A DNA stretch of 64,000 nucleotides. Source: Parcubacteria bacterium C7867-001 (lineage in GTDB: Bacteria; Patescibacteria; Paceibacteria; UBA9973; UBA2103). The notes beneath the pieces were generated by a model that had not been told where the DNA came from, did no database searches, and saw nothing but the letters and a program-made list of their open reading frames with translations. The translations under genes and the position numbers were made by a program. The stretch lies in contig LFCK01000002.1 in assembly GCA_001189095.1 (NCBI GenBank), forward strand, positions 186,001-250,000, read 5' to 3'. Positions 1 to 7,299 of this stretch are shown in pieces. Each line of letters opens with the position of its first letter. Position 1 is the stretch's first letter.

Positions 1-153
1 CGCGATGTGCACGACTGGACGGAAGGCAAATACCTCCCGCCGATCGCTAAGCGAGGAATCCTCATTCAGCTTGCGCTGGTGATCATAAACACGAAGCGTA
101 AGCGATTCGTGAGTACGCGTCGCTTGATCACTTCGAAAAAGCGAGTTGCATGA
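1..153 (+). CDS. C-terminal end of an unidentified protein (cut by window edge)
   Basis: Frame 1 is open from the first base to a TGA at 151-153 and gives a 50-residue basic C-terminus (ends SKKRVA). It lies directly before a strong bidirectional hairpin, as expected for a gene end. There is no start codon in the window and I do not recognise the family. The stretch LIQLALVII is hydrophobic and could be a membrane segment or a buried strand. Confidence 0.5.
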   Translation, partial: RDVHDWTEGKYLPPIAKRGILIQLALVIINTKRKRFVSTRRLITSKKRVA

Positions 154-155
154 AA

Positions 156-180
156 AAGCGCCGCCCAAAGGGCGGCGCTT
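156..180. terminator. Bidirectional intrinsic terminator
   Basis: An 11-bp perfect GC-rich stem (156-166 with 170-180) with an AAA loop separates two converging genes. It is preceded by an A-run, which gives a T-run for the minus-strand gene at 183-383. Confidence 0.8.
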
Positions 181-182
181 CA

Positions 183-383
183 TTACTGCTGTACGTTGTA
201 TTTCGCAAGCAAGTCCCTACGTCCTGCTGCGGAGTAGGACTCGGCGAAATACGTCTGCTTGTGCGCGCGTTCGACGAGCTTATCGAGAAGGGTCTTCGCG
301 GCCTCTTCCTTCAATCCGTCGGCGACGAGGAAATTATTCCCGAGGTCGTCAGTGCGCAGTACCATCCACCACTCGGTGTCCAT
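183..383 (-). CDS. Small hypothetical protein, 66 aa
   Basis: The 66-residue soluble protein starts MDTEWWMVLRT and ends YNVQQ. It reads like a small alpha/beta domain: a strand (WWMVLRTDD), a second strand (NNFLVAD), then a helix (EEAAKTLLDKLVERA). I do not recognise it. It lies 15 bp downstream of the zinc protein at 399-635 on the same strand, probably in one operon, and a clear terminator follows its stop codon. Confidence 0.6.
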   Translation of the reverse strand: MDTEWWMVLRTDDLGNNFLVADGLKEEAAKTLLDKLVERAHKQTYFAESYSAAGRRDLLAKYNVQQ

Positions 384-398
384 GCAGGCTCCGTGGGG

Positions 399-635
399 TC
401 AGTAGGTTACTTCTTGGCGCGGGTGATTCTTGAGATGATCGTATTGGAACTCCTCAAGCTTGCGCAGACGCTCCTCGATAGGAAGTTTCGCAAGCGCATC
501 GAGATGCGCTGTTCGCTCCGCATCCGCCTTCTTTTTCTTGCACGCGCCGCAGGTTGTGGGGTGCGTGCCGGGGCGGTGCATCACCTCCTTCTTTTCGTTG
601 CAGGTGTCGCACTTGATGGTACTTAGTACGGCCAT
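399..635 (-). CDS. Small zinc-binding protein with two CxxC pairs
   Basis: This 78-residue protein begins MAVLSTIKCDTC. Cysteine pairs C9-C12 and C30-C33 (CDTC, CGAC) form a likely zinc ribbon, followed by a lysine-rich stretch and a charged helix. A strong GAGGAGG ribosome site 6 nt before the ATG fixes the start at 635. It is the first gene of a two-gene minus-strand operon with the 66-residue protein. The function is unknown; zinc ribbons of this kind usually bind nucleic acid or protein, which is inference here. Confidence 0.7.
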   Translation of the reverse strand: MAVLSTIKCDTCNEKKEVMHRPGTHPTTCGACKKKKADAERTAHLDALAKLPIEERLRKLEEFQYDHLKNHPRQEVTY

Positions 636-714
636 AACAGCCTCCTCGCTAGTCTGCGGGCACTATACGGGGTGAGGGAAGGGGTGGCAACAGACTGTGT
701 GCGATACTCGGCAG

Positions 715-1161
715 ATGAACAAGAGTAGTTTTCTAAAGTCACTTAACGATGTGTGGTGCCGTCTTGCGGTGACGCGTCACGGCGTCGGTGTGGTCGCGAT
801 ACGCGACATCCCGAAAGGCATAAACCCGTTTAAGAATTGCGACCCGCATGGTGACGTCCTCGAGATAGCAGAAAAGGAGCTGGAGGAGAGTGCTGCGCCG
901 AAAGAGGCGAAGCAGTTGGTGCGGGATTTCTGCGCCCTACAGGACGGGATTTATTTCGTACCTGACTACGGCATCGATGCCATAGATAAGTCGTATTTCT
1001 TGAACCACTCCAAGAAGCCCAATATGGTCACGCTTAATGATGGGGAAGTGTTCGTCACCGCTCGATCTGTGAAAAAGGGCGAAGAACTTACGGCTAACTA
1101 CGAGCAGTATCACGAATACGTGAAGGTGTTTGTAAACAAACAAAGGCGAGATATATACTAG
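715..1161 (+). CDS. SET-domain protein (putative protein lysine methyltransferase)
   Basis: The 148-residue protein has the two late SET motifs. NHSKKPN (residues ~105-111) corresponds to the NHSCxPN substrate/cofactor motif, and GEELTANYEQY (~127-137) corresponds to GEELTxDY. The N-terminal part (GVGVVAIRDIPKG) matches the start of a minimal SET fold. Such short bacterial SET proteins are putative S-adenosylmethionine-dependent lysine methyltransferases; the substrate is unknown. The ATG at 715 is chosen; a GTG at 697 in frame is a weaker alternative. The next gene begins 5 bp after the stop, so the two are likely co-transcribed. Confidence 0.8.
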   Translation: MNKSSFLKSLNDVWCRLAVTRHGVGVVAIRDIPKGINPFKNCDPHGDVLEIAEKELEESAAPKEAKQLVRDFCALQDGIYFVPDYGIDAIDKSYFLNHSKKPNMVTLNDGEVFVTARSVKKGEELTANYEQYHEYVKVFVNKQRRDIY

Positions 1162-1165
1162 ACAC

Positions 1166-1621
1166 ATGACAACGCAACACTATTCAATTCATGTTAGTGC
1201 ACCGAAGGAAAAAGTTTGGAACACCATGCTCGAGCAGAATACGTATCGGGAATGGACGAGTGCCTTTAATGAGGGCGGACATTTTGAAGGTAGTTGGGAC
1301 GAAGGTTCGAAGATGCTCTTCCTCGGGCCGGATCCTGAGACCGGAAAGGAGGGAGGTATGGTTTCCCGCATCAAAGAGAACAGACTGCATGAGTTCGTTT
1401 CCATCGAGCATCTCGGTATTTTGAAAGACGGTATCGAAGATACGACCAGTGAAGAAGCAAAAAAGTTCGCTCCTGCGTACGAAAACTACACCTTCACCGA
1501 AAGGGACGGTGGCACCGAAGTCTCTGTAGATATCGACGTAGCTCCGGAGTTTGCCGATTTCTTTAGCGAGACATGGCCGAAGGCTCTTTCGAAGCTTAAA
1601 GAAATTTCCGAAAGGTCCTAG
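1166..1621 (+). CDS. SRPBCC / AHSA1-like protein
   Basis: At 151 residues the length is typical of the START-like SRPBCC superfamily. The N-terminus (YSIHVSAPKEKVWNTML) is the classic first strand and helix of AHSA1-type domains. W31 and the C-terminal helix (FFSETWPKALSKLKEIS) also fit. These proteins bind small hydrophobic ligands or act as Hsp90 activator homologues; no specific role can be read here. It starts 5 bp after the SET gene and is followed by a 19-bp-stem terminator. Confidence 0.8.
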   Translation: MTTQHYSIHVSAPKEKVWNTMLEQNTYREWTSAFNEGGHFEGSWDEGSKMLFLGPDPETGKEGGMVSRIKENRLHEFVSIEHLGILKDGIEDTTSEEAKKFAPAYENYTFTERDGGTEVSVDIDVAPEFADFFSETWPKALSKLKEISERS

Positions 1622-1628
1622 CTGTCTC

Positions 1629-1668
1629 AAATAGAAAACAGCCCGCCTAGGCGGGCTGTTTTCTATTT
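1629..1668. terminator. Bidirectional terminator between SRPBCC gene and tmRNA
   Basis: This is a perfect palindrome with a 19-bp stem (1629-1647 with 1650-1668) and a TA turn. A/T tracts flank a GC core, so it works in both directions. It ends transcription of the plus-strand gene and of the minus-strand tmRNA. Confidence 0.85.
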
Positions 1669-1671
1669 GTG

Positions 1672-2086
1672 TGGAGGTGGGGAGAATTGAACTCCCGTCC
1701 GAATCTGTTTTTGAGAACGAATCTACGACGCGTAGTTTTCCTTAGATATTCGGCAGGAGTGCGAGAAAGAAAACAAAACCACTTCCTGCCTAGTCCTTAT
1801 TTAGGATTCCGTTCGGACGGACGGATACCGATCTCCTAGGAAATTCTGCCTGTTATCCGGCTAAGAGAGTCCGGTGTAACAAACATCGCAGAGGCGAAGC
1901 GAGCCGAAGCTCAAGCTTACGCAGCCGCGAACGCGAAGCCGCCTGCGTTCGAGAAGAACGGAGACTTTATCGCGCGTGCAACAGTAGTGTTTGCACGTTT
2001 CGGTGTGTACGTTTTTAGGTGGACAGCACACTTCCACCGCGTCGCACGTTTCTCAAAGAACAAGACCGTCAAAGCCGGTCACCCCC
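1672..2086 (-). ncRNA. ssrA: tmRNA (transfer-messenger RNA)
   Basis: On the minus strand the 5' end reads GGGGGUGACCGGCUUUGACGG and the 3' end has a T-arm (GUUCAAUUC) and CACCUCC. The first seven bases pair with CACCUCC to give the tRNA-like acceptor stem. CCA is not encoded. The likely tag frame starts at GCA (1977-1979) and ends at TAA (1917-1919), 20 codons, with the degron-like end FAFAAA. The tag start is inferred from the usual position of the resume codon. It works with SmpB, encoded just upstream, to free stalled ribosomes and tag their products. Confidence 0.92.
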
Positions 2087-2089
2087 CGT

Positions 2090-2124
2090 ACCCTCTTCTC
2101 CTTTTCCAGGATGGAGAAGAGGGT
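2090..2124 (-). other. Hairpin between smpB and tmRNA
   Basis: A 12-bp perfect stem (2090-2101 with 2113-2124) and 11-nt loop fill the gap between the smpB stop and the tmRNA 5' end. No U-run follows, so it is not a standard terminator. It could be a processing site on a joint smpB-ssrA transcript. Confidence 0.55.
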
Positions 2125-2138
2125 GCGGGGAAGGGCCG

Positions 2139-2582
2139 TTAGTTTTTCAGGAGCCGAGCGACTTCCCGCTCATAGTCACGACGTTTTAAGTCCTCCCTTC
2201 TGTCAGCTTTCCCTTTGCCGCGGACTATCGCGATGCGCACCTTTAGATATCTATTATTATACACCTCAATTGGCACTACTGTCAAGCCCTTCTTCGCCTC
2301 CGCCTCGGAAAGCTGGGCTATTTCGCCCTTTTTAAGGAGGAGTCGGCGGGGGCGTTCCGGCTCGTACTCCTTAGGTGTGTTGCTTGGCTGGTAGGGAGGA
2401 ATGCTCATGCCAACCACATACGCTTCACCGCCGCGCACGATGACGCGGGAACCGTCGAGCGTGCCCATGCCGTTTCGGAGAGCTTTCGTTTCTGCGCCGG
2501 ACAGCTCAATACCCGCCGAGAGAGTCTCGAGTGTTTCGAATTTTATGCGTGCCTTTTTATATTCGATAAGCGGCTTGCTCAT
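2139..2582 (-). CDS. smpB: SsrA-binding protein SmpB
   Basis: The 147-residue protein has the SmpB pattern. The N-terminal barrel starts MSKPLIEYKKA (family: NKKAxxDY). The conserved GIELSGAETKALRNG motif is at ~27-41, and the C-terminal tail carries KGKADRREDLKRRD followed by a basic helix. SmpB binds the tRNA-like part of tmRNA and places it in the A site. The gene lies immediately upstream of ssrA on the same strand. The start at 2582 is chosen because homology begins there, although the frame stays open further upstream. Confidence 0.95.
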   Translation of the reverse strand: MSKPLIEYKKARIKFETLETLSAGIELSGAETKALRNGMGTLDGSRVIVRGGEAYVVGMSIPPYQPSNTPKEYEPERPRRLLLKKGEIAQLSEAEAKKGLTVVPIEVYNNRYLKVRIAIVRGKGKADRREDLKRRDYEREVARLLKN

Positions 2583-2651
2583 AGCGCCAATACTAGCAGA
2601 ATATGAATTTTTTTCGCCTAAAATAAGCGTTTCTGGTATAGTACTCGGGTT

Positions 2652-4574
2652 ATGGCAACTCCAATCAAGCAAGTGCCAGCTCCAAAGAAAGGGAAGAAGG
2701 GAGGCAAGAAGCCGGCAGGGCTTCTGCCGAAAGGCGGACCGGGATTCACGGGGAATCTCGTCTCGACCATCCTCATTTTCTTGCTCCTCATGAGCGTGTA
2801 TACCTTCTTCGCTGAGAACAACAAGGCGAAGCAGGAAATTGCGCTTTCGCAGGTCGCGAATGACGTAAAGTCGGGTCTCGTTAGTGAAATAGAAGTGGCG
2901 GGCAACGACCTTACGCTTGTGTATGCTGATGGCTCTAACAAGACGGCGATGAAGGATCCGGACGCGGCGCTTCCGGAAACTCTTGCTGCGTACGGCGCAA
3001 CGCCAGACCAAATTTCGAAGGTTTCGATAAAAATCGCGAGCGAGTCAGGCTTCCGCTTCTGGTTCGTGACGCTTCTCCCGATCATTCTCCCGATCATCTT
3101 CCTCGGTGTCCTATTCTTCTTCCTCATTCGCCAAGTGCGCGGCGCGGGCATGCAGGCGTTCACCTTCGGTCAAAGCAAGGCACGCATGATAGACCCAGCT
3201 GATACGAACAATCGCGTCACGTTCGCGGATGTCGCAGGCGCAAAGGAGGCGAAGGAAGAACTCGTTGAAGTCGTTGACTTCCTCAAGAACCCGAAGAAAT
3301 TCCTCGATATCGGCGCGCGCATCCCGAAAGGCATTCTTCTTATGGGCGCGCCGGGAACCGGTAAGACGCTTCTCGCGCGCGCAGTCGCAGGCGAAGCGGG
3401 CGTACCATTCTTCTCCATCAGCGGATCGGAATTCGTCGAAATGTTTGTTGGTGTAGGTGCGTCGCGTGTGCGCGACCTCTTCCAGCTCGCTAAGCGCGCA
3501 GCGCCTTCCATCATCTTCGTCGATGAAATCGACGCAGTTGGTCGTGCACGTGGCTCAGGCGTCGGTGGCGGCAATGATGAGCGCGAGCAGACCCTGAACC
3601 AGATCCTCGTTGAGATGGATGGTTTCGATCCGACGGAAAAAGTCATTGTCATGGCAGCAACGAACCGTCCGGACGTTCTTGACCCTGCGCTCCTTCGTCC
3701 CGGACGTTTTGACCGTCGTGTCACCATCGATCTTCCGGATCGCAAGGACCGTCTTGAAATTCTCACCGTGCATGCACGCAAGAAGCCGTTTGGTCCTGAT
3801 GTAAGCATGGAAGTGATTGCGGAGCGCACACCAGGCTTCTCTGGTGCAGAGCTCTACTCACTTATGAACGAAGCGGCTATTCTCGCGGCGCGCGAAGACC
3901 GCAAGGAGATAACGCAGTACGATCTCATCCGCTCCATCGAGAAGGTCATGCTCGGTCCCGAACGCAAGAGCCATCTCCTTTCGAAGAAAGAGAAGCGTCT
4001 TACGGCATATCACGAGGGTGGTCATGCGCTCGTCTCCTCGATTCTCGAATTCGCGGACCCCGTTCACAAGATTTCAATCATCAGTCGCGGACGTGCAGGC
4101 GGCTACACGCTCAAGCTTCCGTTCGAAGATCGCAAGATGCAGTCGCGCAAGGAATTCCTCGACGATATCGCATCAACCATGGGCGGCTACGCGGCGGAAG
4201 AACTCATTTTCGGCGATGTTACAACGGGTCCTTCCAACGATCTTATGGTCGCCACGGGACTTGCACGCGACATGGTCAGCCGCTGGGGCATGAGTGATGC
4301 GATTGGTCCGGTCGCCTATGGTGCCGAACGCGCTTACTCAGGCGAACCGCTCTCGCAGGATGTTTCAGGAAAGATAGACTCCGAAGTGAGACGAATTCTC
4401 GAAGATGCAAAGATGCGCGCCCATCAGGTGCTTATCGATAATCGAAAGGCACTCGATGCTATCGCCGATAAACTTATCGAGATAGAGACGGTGGAGCGTG
4501 AAGATTTCGAAAAACTCCTTATTGCCAACGGCATCACGCCGAAGAAAAAAGAAGAGGAAGAGGTAAGTGCATAA
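2652..4574 (+). CDS. ftsH: ATP-dependent membrane zinc protease FtsH
   Basis: At 640 residues this is full length for the family. Order of parts: two membrane helices (~36-55 and ~128-150) around an extracellular domain; an AAA+ ATPase with Walker A GAPGTGKT (~231-238), Walker B IIFVDEID and the SRH region ending LLRPGRFDRR; and the peptidase with HEGGH at 454-458 (family usual HExxH). It degrades membrane and regulatory proteins at the membrane. The long proline/lysine-rich N-terminus before the first helix (KKGKKGGKKPAG) is unusual. A TATAGT box ends 9 nt before the ATG with no ribosome site, so the mRNA is probably near-leaderless. Confidence 0.97.
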   Translation: MATPIKQVPAPKKGKKGGKKPAGLLPKGGPGFTGNLVSTILIFLLLMSVYTFFAENNKAKQEIALSQVANDVKSGLVSEIEVAGNDLTLVYADGSNKTAMKDPDAALPETLAAYGATPDQISKVSIKIASESGFRFWFVTLLPIILPIIFLGVLFFFLIRQVRGAGMQAFTFGQSKARMIDPADTNNRVTFADVAGAKEAKEELVEVVDFLKNPKKFLDIGARIPKGILLMGAPGTGKTLLARAVAGEAGVPFFSISGSEFVEMFVGVGASRVRDLFQLAKRAAPSIIFVDEIDAVGRARGSGVGGGNDEREQTLNQILVEMDGFDPTEKVIVMAATNRPDVLDPALLRPGRFDRRVTIDLPDRKDRLEILTVHARKKPFGPDVSMEVIAERTPGFSGAELYSLMNEAAILAAREDRKEITQYDLIRSIEKVMLGPERKSHLLSKKEKRLTAYHEGGHALVSSILEFADPVHKISIISRGRAGGYTLKLPFEDRKMQSRKEFLDDIASTMGGYAAEELIFGDVTTGPSNDLMVATGLARDMVSRWGMSDAIGPVAYGAERAYSGEPLSQDVSGKIDSEVRRILEDAKMRAHQVLIDNRKALDAIADKLIEIETVEREDFEKLLIANGITPKKKEEEEVSA

Positions 4575-4581
4575 AAAGAAA

Positions 4582-4606
4582 ATCGCGGCCCCGAAGGGGC
4601 CGCGAT
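4582..4606. terminator. Terminator after ftsH
   Basis: An 11-bp perfect stem (4582-4592 with 4596-4606) with a GAA loop lies between converging genes, preceded by an A-run. It serves the minus-strand gene best. Confidence 0.75.
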
Positions 4607-4611
4607 TCGGT

Positions 4612-4983
4612 TTACTGGACGGAAAATTCGTCGTGCCAGATCCGCTTGCCGAGCTGGGCTTCAGGCCCGACGGCGTACGGATATTTTCGATGCTCATGCG
4701 TCCGAAGGAGACCCTTCGAGAGATAGCGCCTGAGCTCGTTCCACTCGTTTTCCGAGAGCATGAGGCCTTTGCGGGCGCGCCGCAGCAGCTTCCAGCATTG
4801 CATGCGCTCAGCGCGGGTGTAGTTCCCGCGGCGGATGCGCAACACGATGAGTTGGTAGAAACTCGTCGGGAGGACGAGGTTTCCAAGCCAGCGTGCGCTG
4901 TTGATCGCGCCCACAAGGGCGACGAGTGCAAGAACGAATACGGACGTCACAGCCTGCATGGCCGGACGTAAGATGGCTTGCAT
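4612..4983 (-). CDS. Hypothetical membrane-anchored protein, 123 aa
   Basis: One hydrophobic segment (VTSVFVLALVALVGAI, ~12-27) anchors the protein. The rest is basic and soluble (RRARKG, RRYLSKG). An AGGAGGT site lies 6 nt before the ATG at 4983, which makes the gene convincing. I do not recognise the family. It stands alone between ftsH (convergent) and tRNA-Ile(UAU), which is upstream on the same strand. Confidence 0.6.
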   Translation of the reverse strand: MQAILRPAMQAVTSVFVLALVALVGAINSARWLGNLVLPTSFYQLIVLRIRRGNYTRAERMQCWKLLRRARKGLMLSENEWNELRRYLSKGLLRTHEHRKYPYAVGPEAQLGKRIWHDEFSVQ

Positions 4984-5042
4984 GGTTTTTACCTCCTGTA
5001 CTAGCCTAGCGGCGAGTGTAGCACATCTTTTTCCCTGTTTTG

Positions 5043-5116
5043 TGCACGTGCCTGGACTCGAACCAGGGACCGCGGAGGTATAAGCTCCGTGCTCTAACCA
5101 ACTGAGCTACACGTGC
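5043..5116 (-). tRNA. tRNA-Ile (anticodon UAU)
   Basis: A full cloverleaf is visible on the minus strand: acceptor GCACGTG pairs with CACGTGC, the D-arm GCTC..GAGC is present, the anticodon stem is CGGAG/CTCCG with loop CTTATAC, and the T-arm is CCTGG-TTCGAGT-CCAGG. The anticodon is therefore TAT, reading AUA. CCA is not encoded. Most bacteria read AUA with a CAU tRNA modified to lysidine, so a UAU species is uncommon. Confidence 0.9.
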
Positions 5117-5141
5117 ATAGGATGCACTCTAGCAAAGAAAA

Positions 5142-5167
5142 AGCCGCGGCGCTAAAGCGTCGCGGCT
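5142..5167. terminator. Terminator after the 55-aa gene
   Basis: An 11-bp stem with one G-T pair (5142-5152 with 5157-5167) and a TAAA loop lies just after the stop of the minus-strand gene, followed on that strand by a T-rich run. Confidence 0.75.
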
Positions 5168-5175
5168 CCACTCAC

Positions 5176-5343
5176 TTATAGGGGTTGTCCGAACTTGTCG
5201 CGGACCGCAAACCCGTCGCTATCGACGTATCGCTGTCTGCGTTTGTCGAAGCGAAGGTCGTGATCTTTCGCGGCCTGAACATTCTGCGGATTGTTCGGAG
5301 AATAATCCGCGTCGAATTTTGCTTTTTCCGTTTTCTTGTCCAT
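5176..5343 (-). CDS. Small charged hypothetical protein, 55 aa
   Basis: The frame encodes MDKKTEKAKFDADYSP... ending DKFGQPL, rich in D, K, R and N and with no hydrophobic segment. The start at 5343 follows an AAGGAG site 7 nt upstream and overlaps the stop of the previous gene in a TGATG junction, so translation is coupled. A terminator follows. No family is recognised; the composition suggests an extended or disordered protein. Confidence 0.65.
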   Translation of the reverse strand: MDKKTEKAKFDADYSPNNPQNVQAAKDHDLRFDKRRQRYVDSDGFAVRDKFGQPL

Positions 5344-5828
5344 CAATGGCTCCTTGTTGCGATGAAATCCATTTTCTGCTGCATGTCCGCGCGTAAGCGC
5401 TCCACCACCGGAGGAGGGAGTTCGCCTGCTTCTTGCGCGAAGTTCCGCGCAAGTGCATGCGAAATCATGACTTCGATGCGGCGTTCTTCCGCCACCTTGC
5501 AGCGCGGATCCTCTAGGAACCGGTCAGCAAGAGTAGATGCCCAGAGCGCCGTAAGCGTTTCCGGAATCGGAATTTCGTCCCGATAGGTAACCGCAAGGCT
5601 CGCTGTGCAGACGAACTTCACACCAATGTAGGTGCGCATCTTGAAATCCTTGATGAGTTCGACTGCGGTCGAGGGGCACCAGCACGTTACATGAAGCTGC
5701 GTAGCGTACTGATTTCCTTTTGCGGCACGGATGATTTCAAGGAACTCAAGCGGGGAATTGTATCCAATCCCGTAAGCGTAGAGTTCTTCACGTTCCCGAA
5801 TGGCGTCAGGGTGAATACCAAGTTCCAT
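5343..5828 (-). CDS. Hypothetical protein, 161 aa
   Basis: This soluble protein starts MELGIHPDAIREREELYAYG and has a cysteine pair CWC at ~49-51. The C-terminal half is helical and charged (ADRFLEDPRCKVAEERRIEVM). An AAGGAAG site precedes the ATG at 5828. It forms a two-gene operon with the 55-residue protein downstream through a 1-nt TGATG overlap. Family and function are not recognised. Confidence 0.6.
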   Translation of the reverse strand: MELGIHPDAIREREELYAYGIGYNSPLEFLEIIRAAKGNQYATQLHVTCWCPSTAVELIKDFKMRTYIGVKFVCTASLAVTYRDEIPIPETLTALWASTLADRFLEDPRCKVAEERRIEVMISHALARNFAQEAGELPPPVVERLRADMQQKMDFIATRSH

Positions 5829-5882
5829 GGTGCTTCCTTTCGTTCTGTCAGGTACCGTAGCACGAGCAGGTATAAAAGAAAG

Positions 5883-5913
5883 CGCGGGCGAAACACGAAG
5901 TGTTTCGCCCGCG
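5883..5913 (-). terminator. Terminator of the dihydroorotate dehydrogenase-like gene
   Basis: A 14-bp perfect stem (5883-5896 with 5900-5913) and GAA loop are followed on the minus strand by the T-rich run CTTTCTTTTA. Confidence 0.85.
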
Positions 5914-5915
5914 TA

Positions 5916-6854
5916 TCAAAAGATTTCATGAGCTGTTCGGATGATGCTTGGCACTCGCCATGGGCGCAGCATCGCGACCGTCGCGAACGAAATCGAGTTC
6001 GCTCCTGCCTGCTTCAGGCGAACGACGTCACGCTTATGCATGATGCCGCCACCAGCGTTCACGTACGTTTTCTTATCGAGCCAACGGAAATCTCGCAGCC
6101 ACTGCTCAACGAGCGGGAGCAGAAGGGAGCCAGTGAGACTTCCTTCTCCAAGTCCACGGTTTTTGAGCGGCGAACCGTTCGGGAAGTTATGTTTCCAGAC
6201 ATTCGGATCGAGTTTTTGCCCGAAGGGAAGACCGTTCGCGATGCAGAGGCCTGCACAGGCGGGGTGTCGCGAAATACCGAGTGCACTCATCGGCGAGGTG
6301 GTAAGGCCAAGCTTTACCACAATATTCAGTCCAAGTGGCGCAAGCTCTTCGAGAAGAGCGTGCGCATTCGTCACGAGCCGCTGAAGGTCGACGCCGGCGT
6401 TCGGCGACGAGATATTTAGCTGGATACCAACTTGCTTGCTTCTGAAGTTCGGCAGCTCCTTGCGGAGCGCCTCTGTCGCTTCTTTCATTTCGGCTTGTTG
6501 CGCCCGAGCCGTGAGCTCGATAGGCATGAGCGAAATGAAAAAAGGACCTTCTCGTGACTGCCAGCGTCCCGTTTCTAAAAGAGCGGGGAGGCCGGGACCC
6601 GAAAGGGCGACAGCGTTTAGTGCGATGCCTTCTCCGCCGCGCAGCACAATGCTGCGCGGGAAGAGTTCTTTTGGCGTGAATCGTTCGGTGAGCGGCATGC
6701 CGCCCGCCTTAGGAGCAACGCTGGTGGTCTTTGCAACGAACGTCGCTCGTTTGAATGAAAGGTTCGGTACAAACCGGTGATACCAGTATCCCTCGCCAAA
6801 AAAGCCGAGGGTGCCGGATCCGACCCATACCGGACCGAATGCTCGAACATCCAT
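5916..6854 (-). CDS. pyrD: Dihydroorotate dehydrogenase-like flavoprotein
   Basis: This is a 312-residue TIM-barrel flavoprotein. Recognisable pieces are NISSPNAG (substrate/flavin loop with the conserved Asn), VVKLG (strand with the FMN-binding Lys), SPLKNRGLGEGSLTG (the family's G-G-LSG loop region) and NAGGGI with the final phosphate-binding strand. It would oxidise dihydroorotate to orotate in pyrimidine synthesis. The start at 6854 is preferred because GGAG lies 8 nt before it; an in-frame ATG at 6887 has no site. pyrG lies elsewhere in the window, but no other pyr genes are nearby. The substrate call is moderately secure, since related oxidoreductases share these motifs. Confidence 0.8.
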   Translation of the reverse strand: MDVRAFGPVWVGSGTLGFFGEGYWYHRFVPNLSFKRATFVAKTTSVAPKAGGMPLTERFTPKELFPRSIVLRGGEGIALNAVALSGPGLPALLETGRWQSREGPFFISLMPIELTARAQQAEMKEATEALRKELPNFRSKQVGIQLNISSPNAGVDLQRLVTNAHALLEELAPLGLNIVVKLGLTTSPMSALGISRHPACAGLCIANGLPFGQKLDPNVWKHNFPNGSPLKNRGLGEGSLTGSLLLPLVEQWLRDFRWLDKKTYVNAGGGIMHKRDVVRLKQAGANSISFATVAMLRPWRVPSIIRTAHEIF

Positions 6855-6938
6855 GATGTTCTCCAATGTTCCAGAGTCTGGGAGCAACTCTAGCAGAACG
6901 GTCTAAAAGGGCCATTTTCAGGCGTTATGCCTCGGGTA

Positions 6939-6967
6939 TTGACAAATGTGGTATAATGTGATAGTAT
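6939..6967 (+). promoter_or_regulatory. Sigma-70-type promoter
   Basis: TTGACA (6939-6944) lies 17 nt before TAGTAT (6962-6967). A second TATAAT at 6952 is too close to this -35 box to pair with it. The promoter drives the 70-aa membrane protein gene and leaves a leader of about 60 nt. Confidence 0.6.
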
Positions 6968-7035
6968 ATATACCAGAAAGGCTTACGGGGATAGCTTCGG
7001 GGCATTGCGCCTTGAACCCAGTAAGACATTGCAAG

Positions 7036-7248
7036 ATGGCTGACGCTGAAACGATTCGGAACCTGGCCTTTGCTGGCGGCGCGGCGATTGTGGTGGCTGT
7101 GGTCCTGTACTACGCCTTCCGCGGTCTTCGCCTCGGCGGGCTCGACGCGAGCCCGCAGAACCCCAGCAGCGGTCGTGTGCGTCGCCCGAACAGTGGCCGG
7201 CTGACTGTGAACGAAGCCGACTATCGTCCGGGCGCCACCGAAGAATAA
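7036..7248 (+). CDS. Small single-pass membrane protein, 70 aa
   Basis: The protein MADAETIRNLAF... has one membrane helix (FAGGAAIVVAVVLYYAF, ~11-27) and a polar, Arg/Pro-rich tail. The start at 7036 is chosen because the residues upstream of it look like leader sequence rather than protein; there is no clear ribosome site. A terminator follows. No family is recognised. Confidence 0.55.
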   Translation: MADAETIRNLAFAGGAAIVVAVVLYYAFRGLRLGGLDASPQNPSSGRVRRPNSGRLTVNEADYRPGATEE

Positions 7249-7271
7249 ACGGCACCAAGCATCGCTTTCTG

Positions 7272-7295
7272 CGGGCGCTCCTCACGGAGCGCCCG
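7272..7295 (+). terminator. Terminator between converging genes
   Basis: A 10-bp stem (7272-7281 with 7286-7295) is followed by GTTTGCTATTCT. It lies just before the convergent recG stop. Confidence 0.7.
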
Positions 7296-7299
7296 TTTG

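Noticed and set aside
2139..3011. Longer SmpB start upstream of 2582
   Set aside because: The extra residues would overlap ftsH and its promoter and match nothing in the family.
6939..6957. TTGACA with TATAAT as a promoter pair
   Set aside because: Only 7 nt separate the boxes. TAGTAT at 6962-6967 has the right 17-nt spacing.
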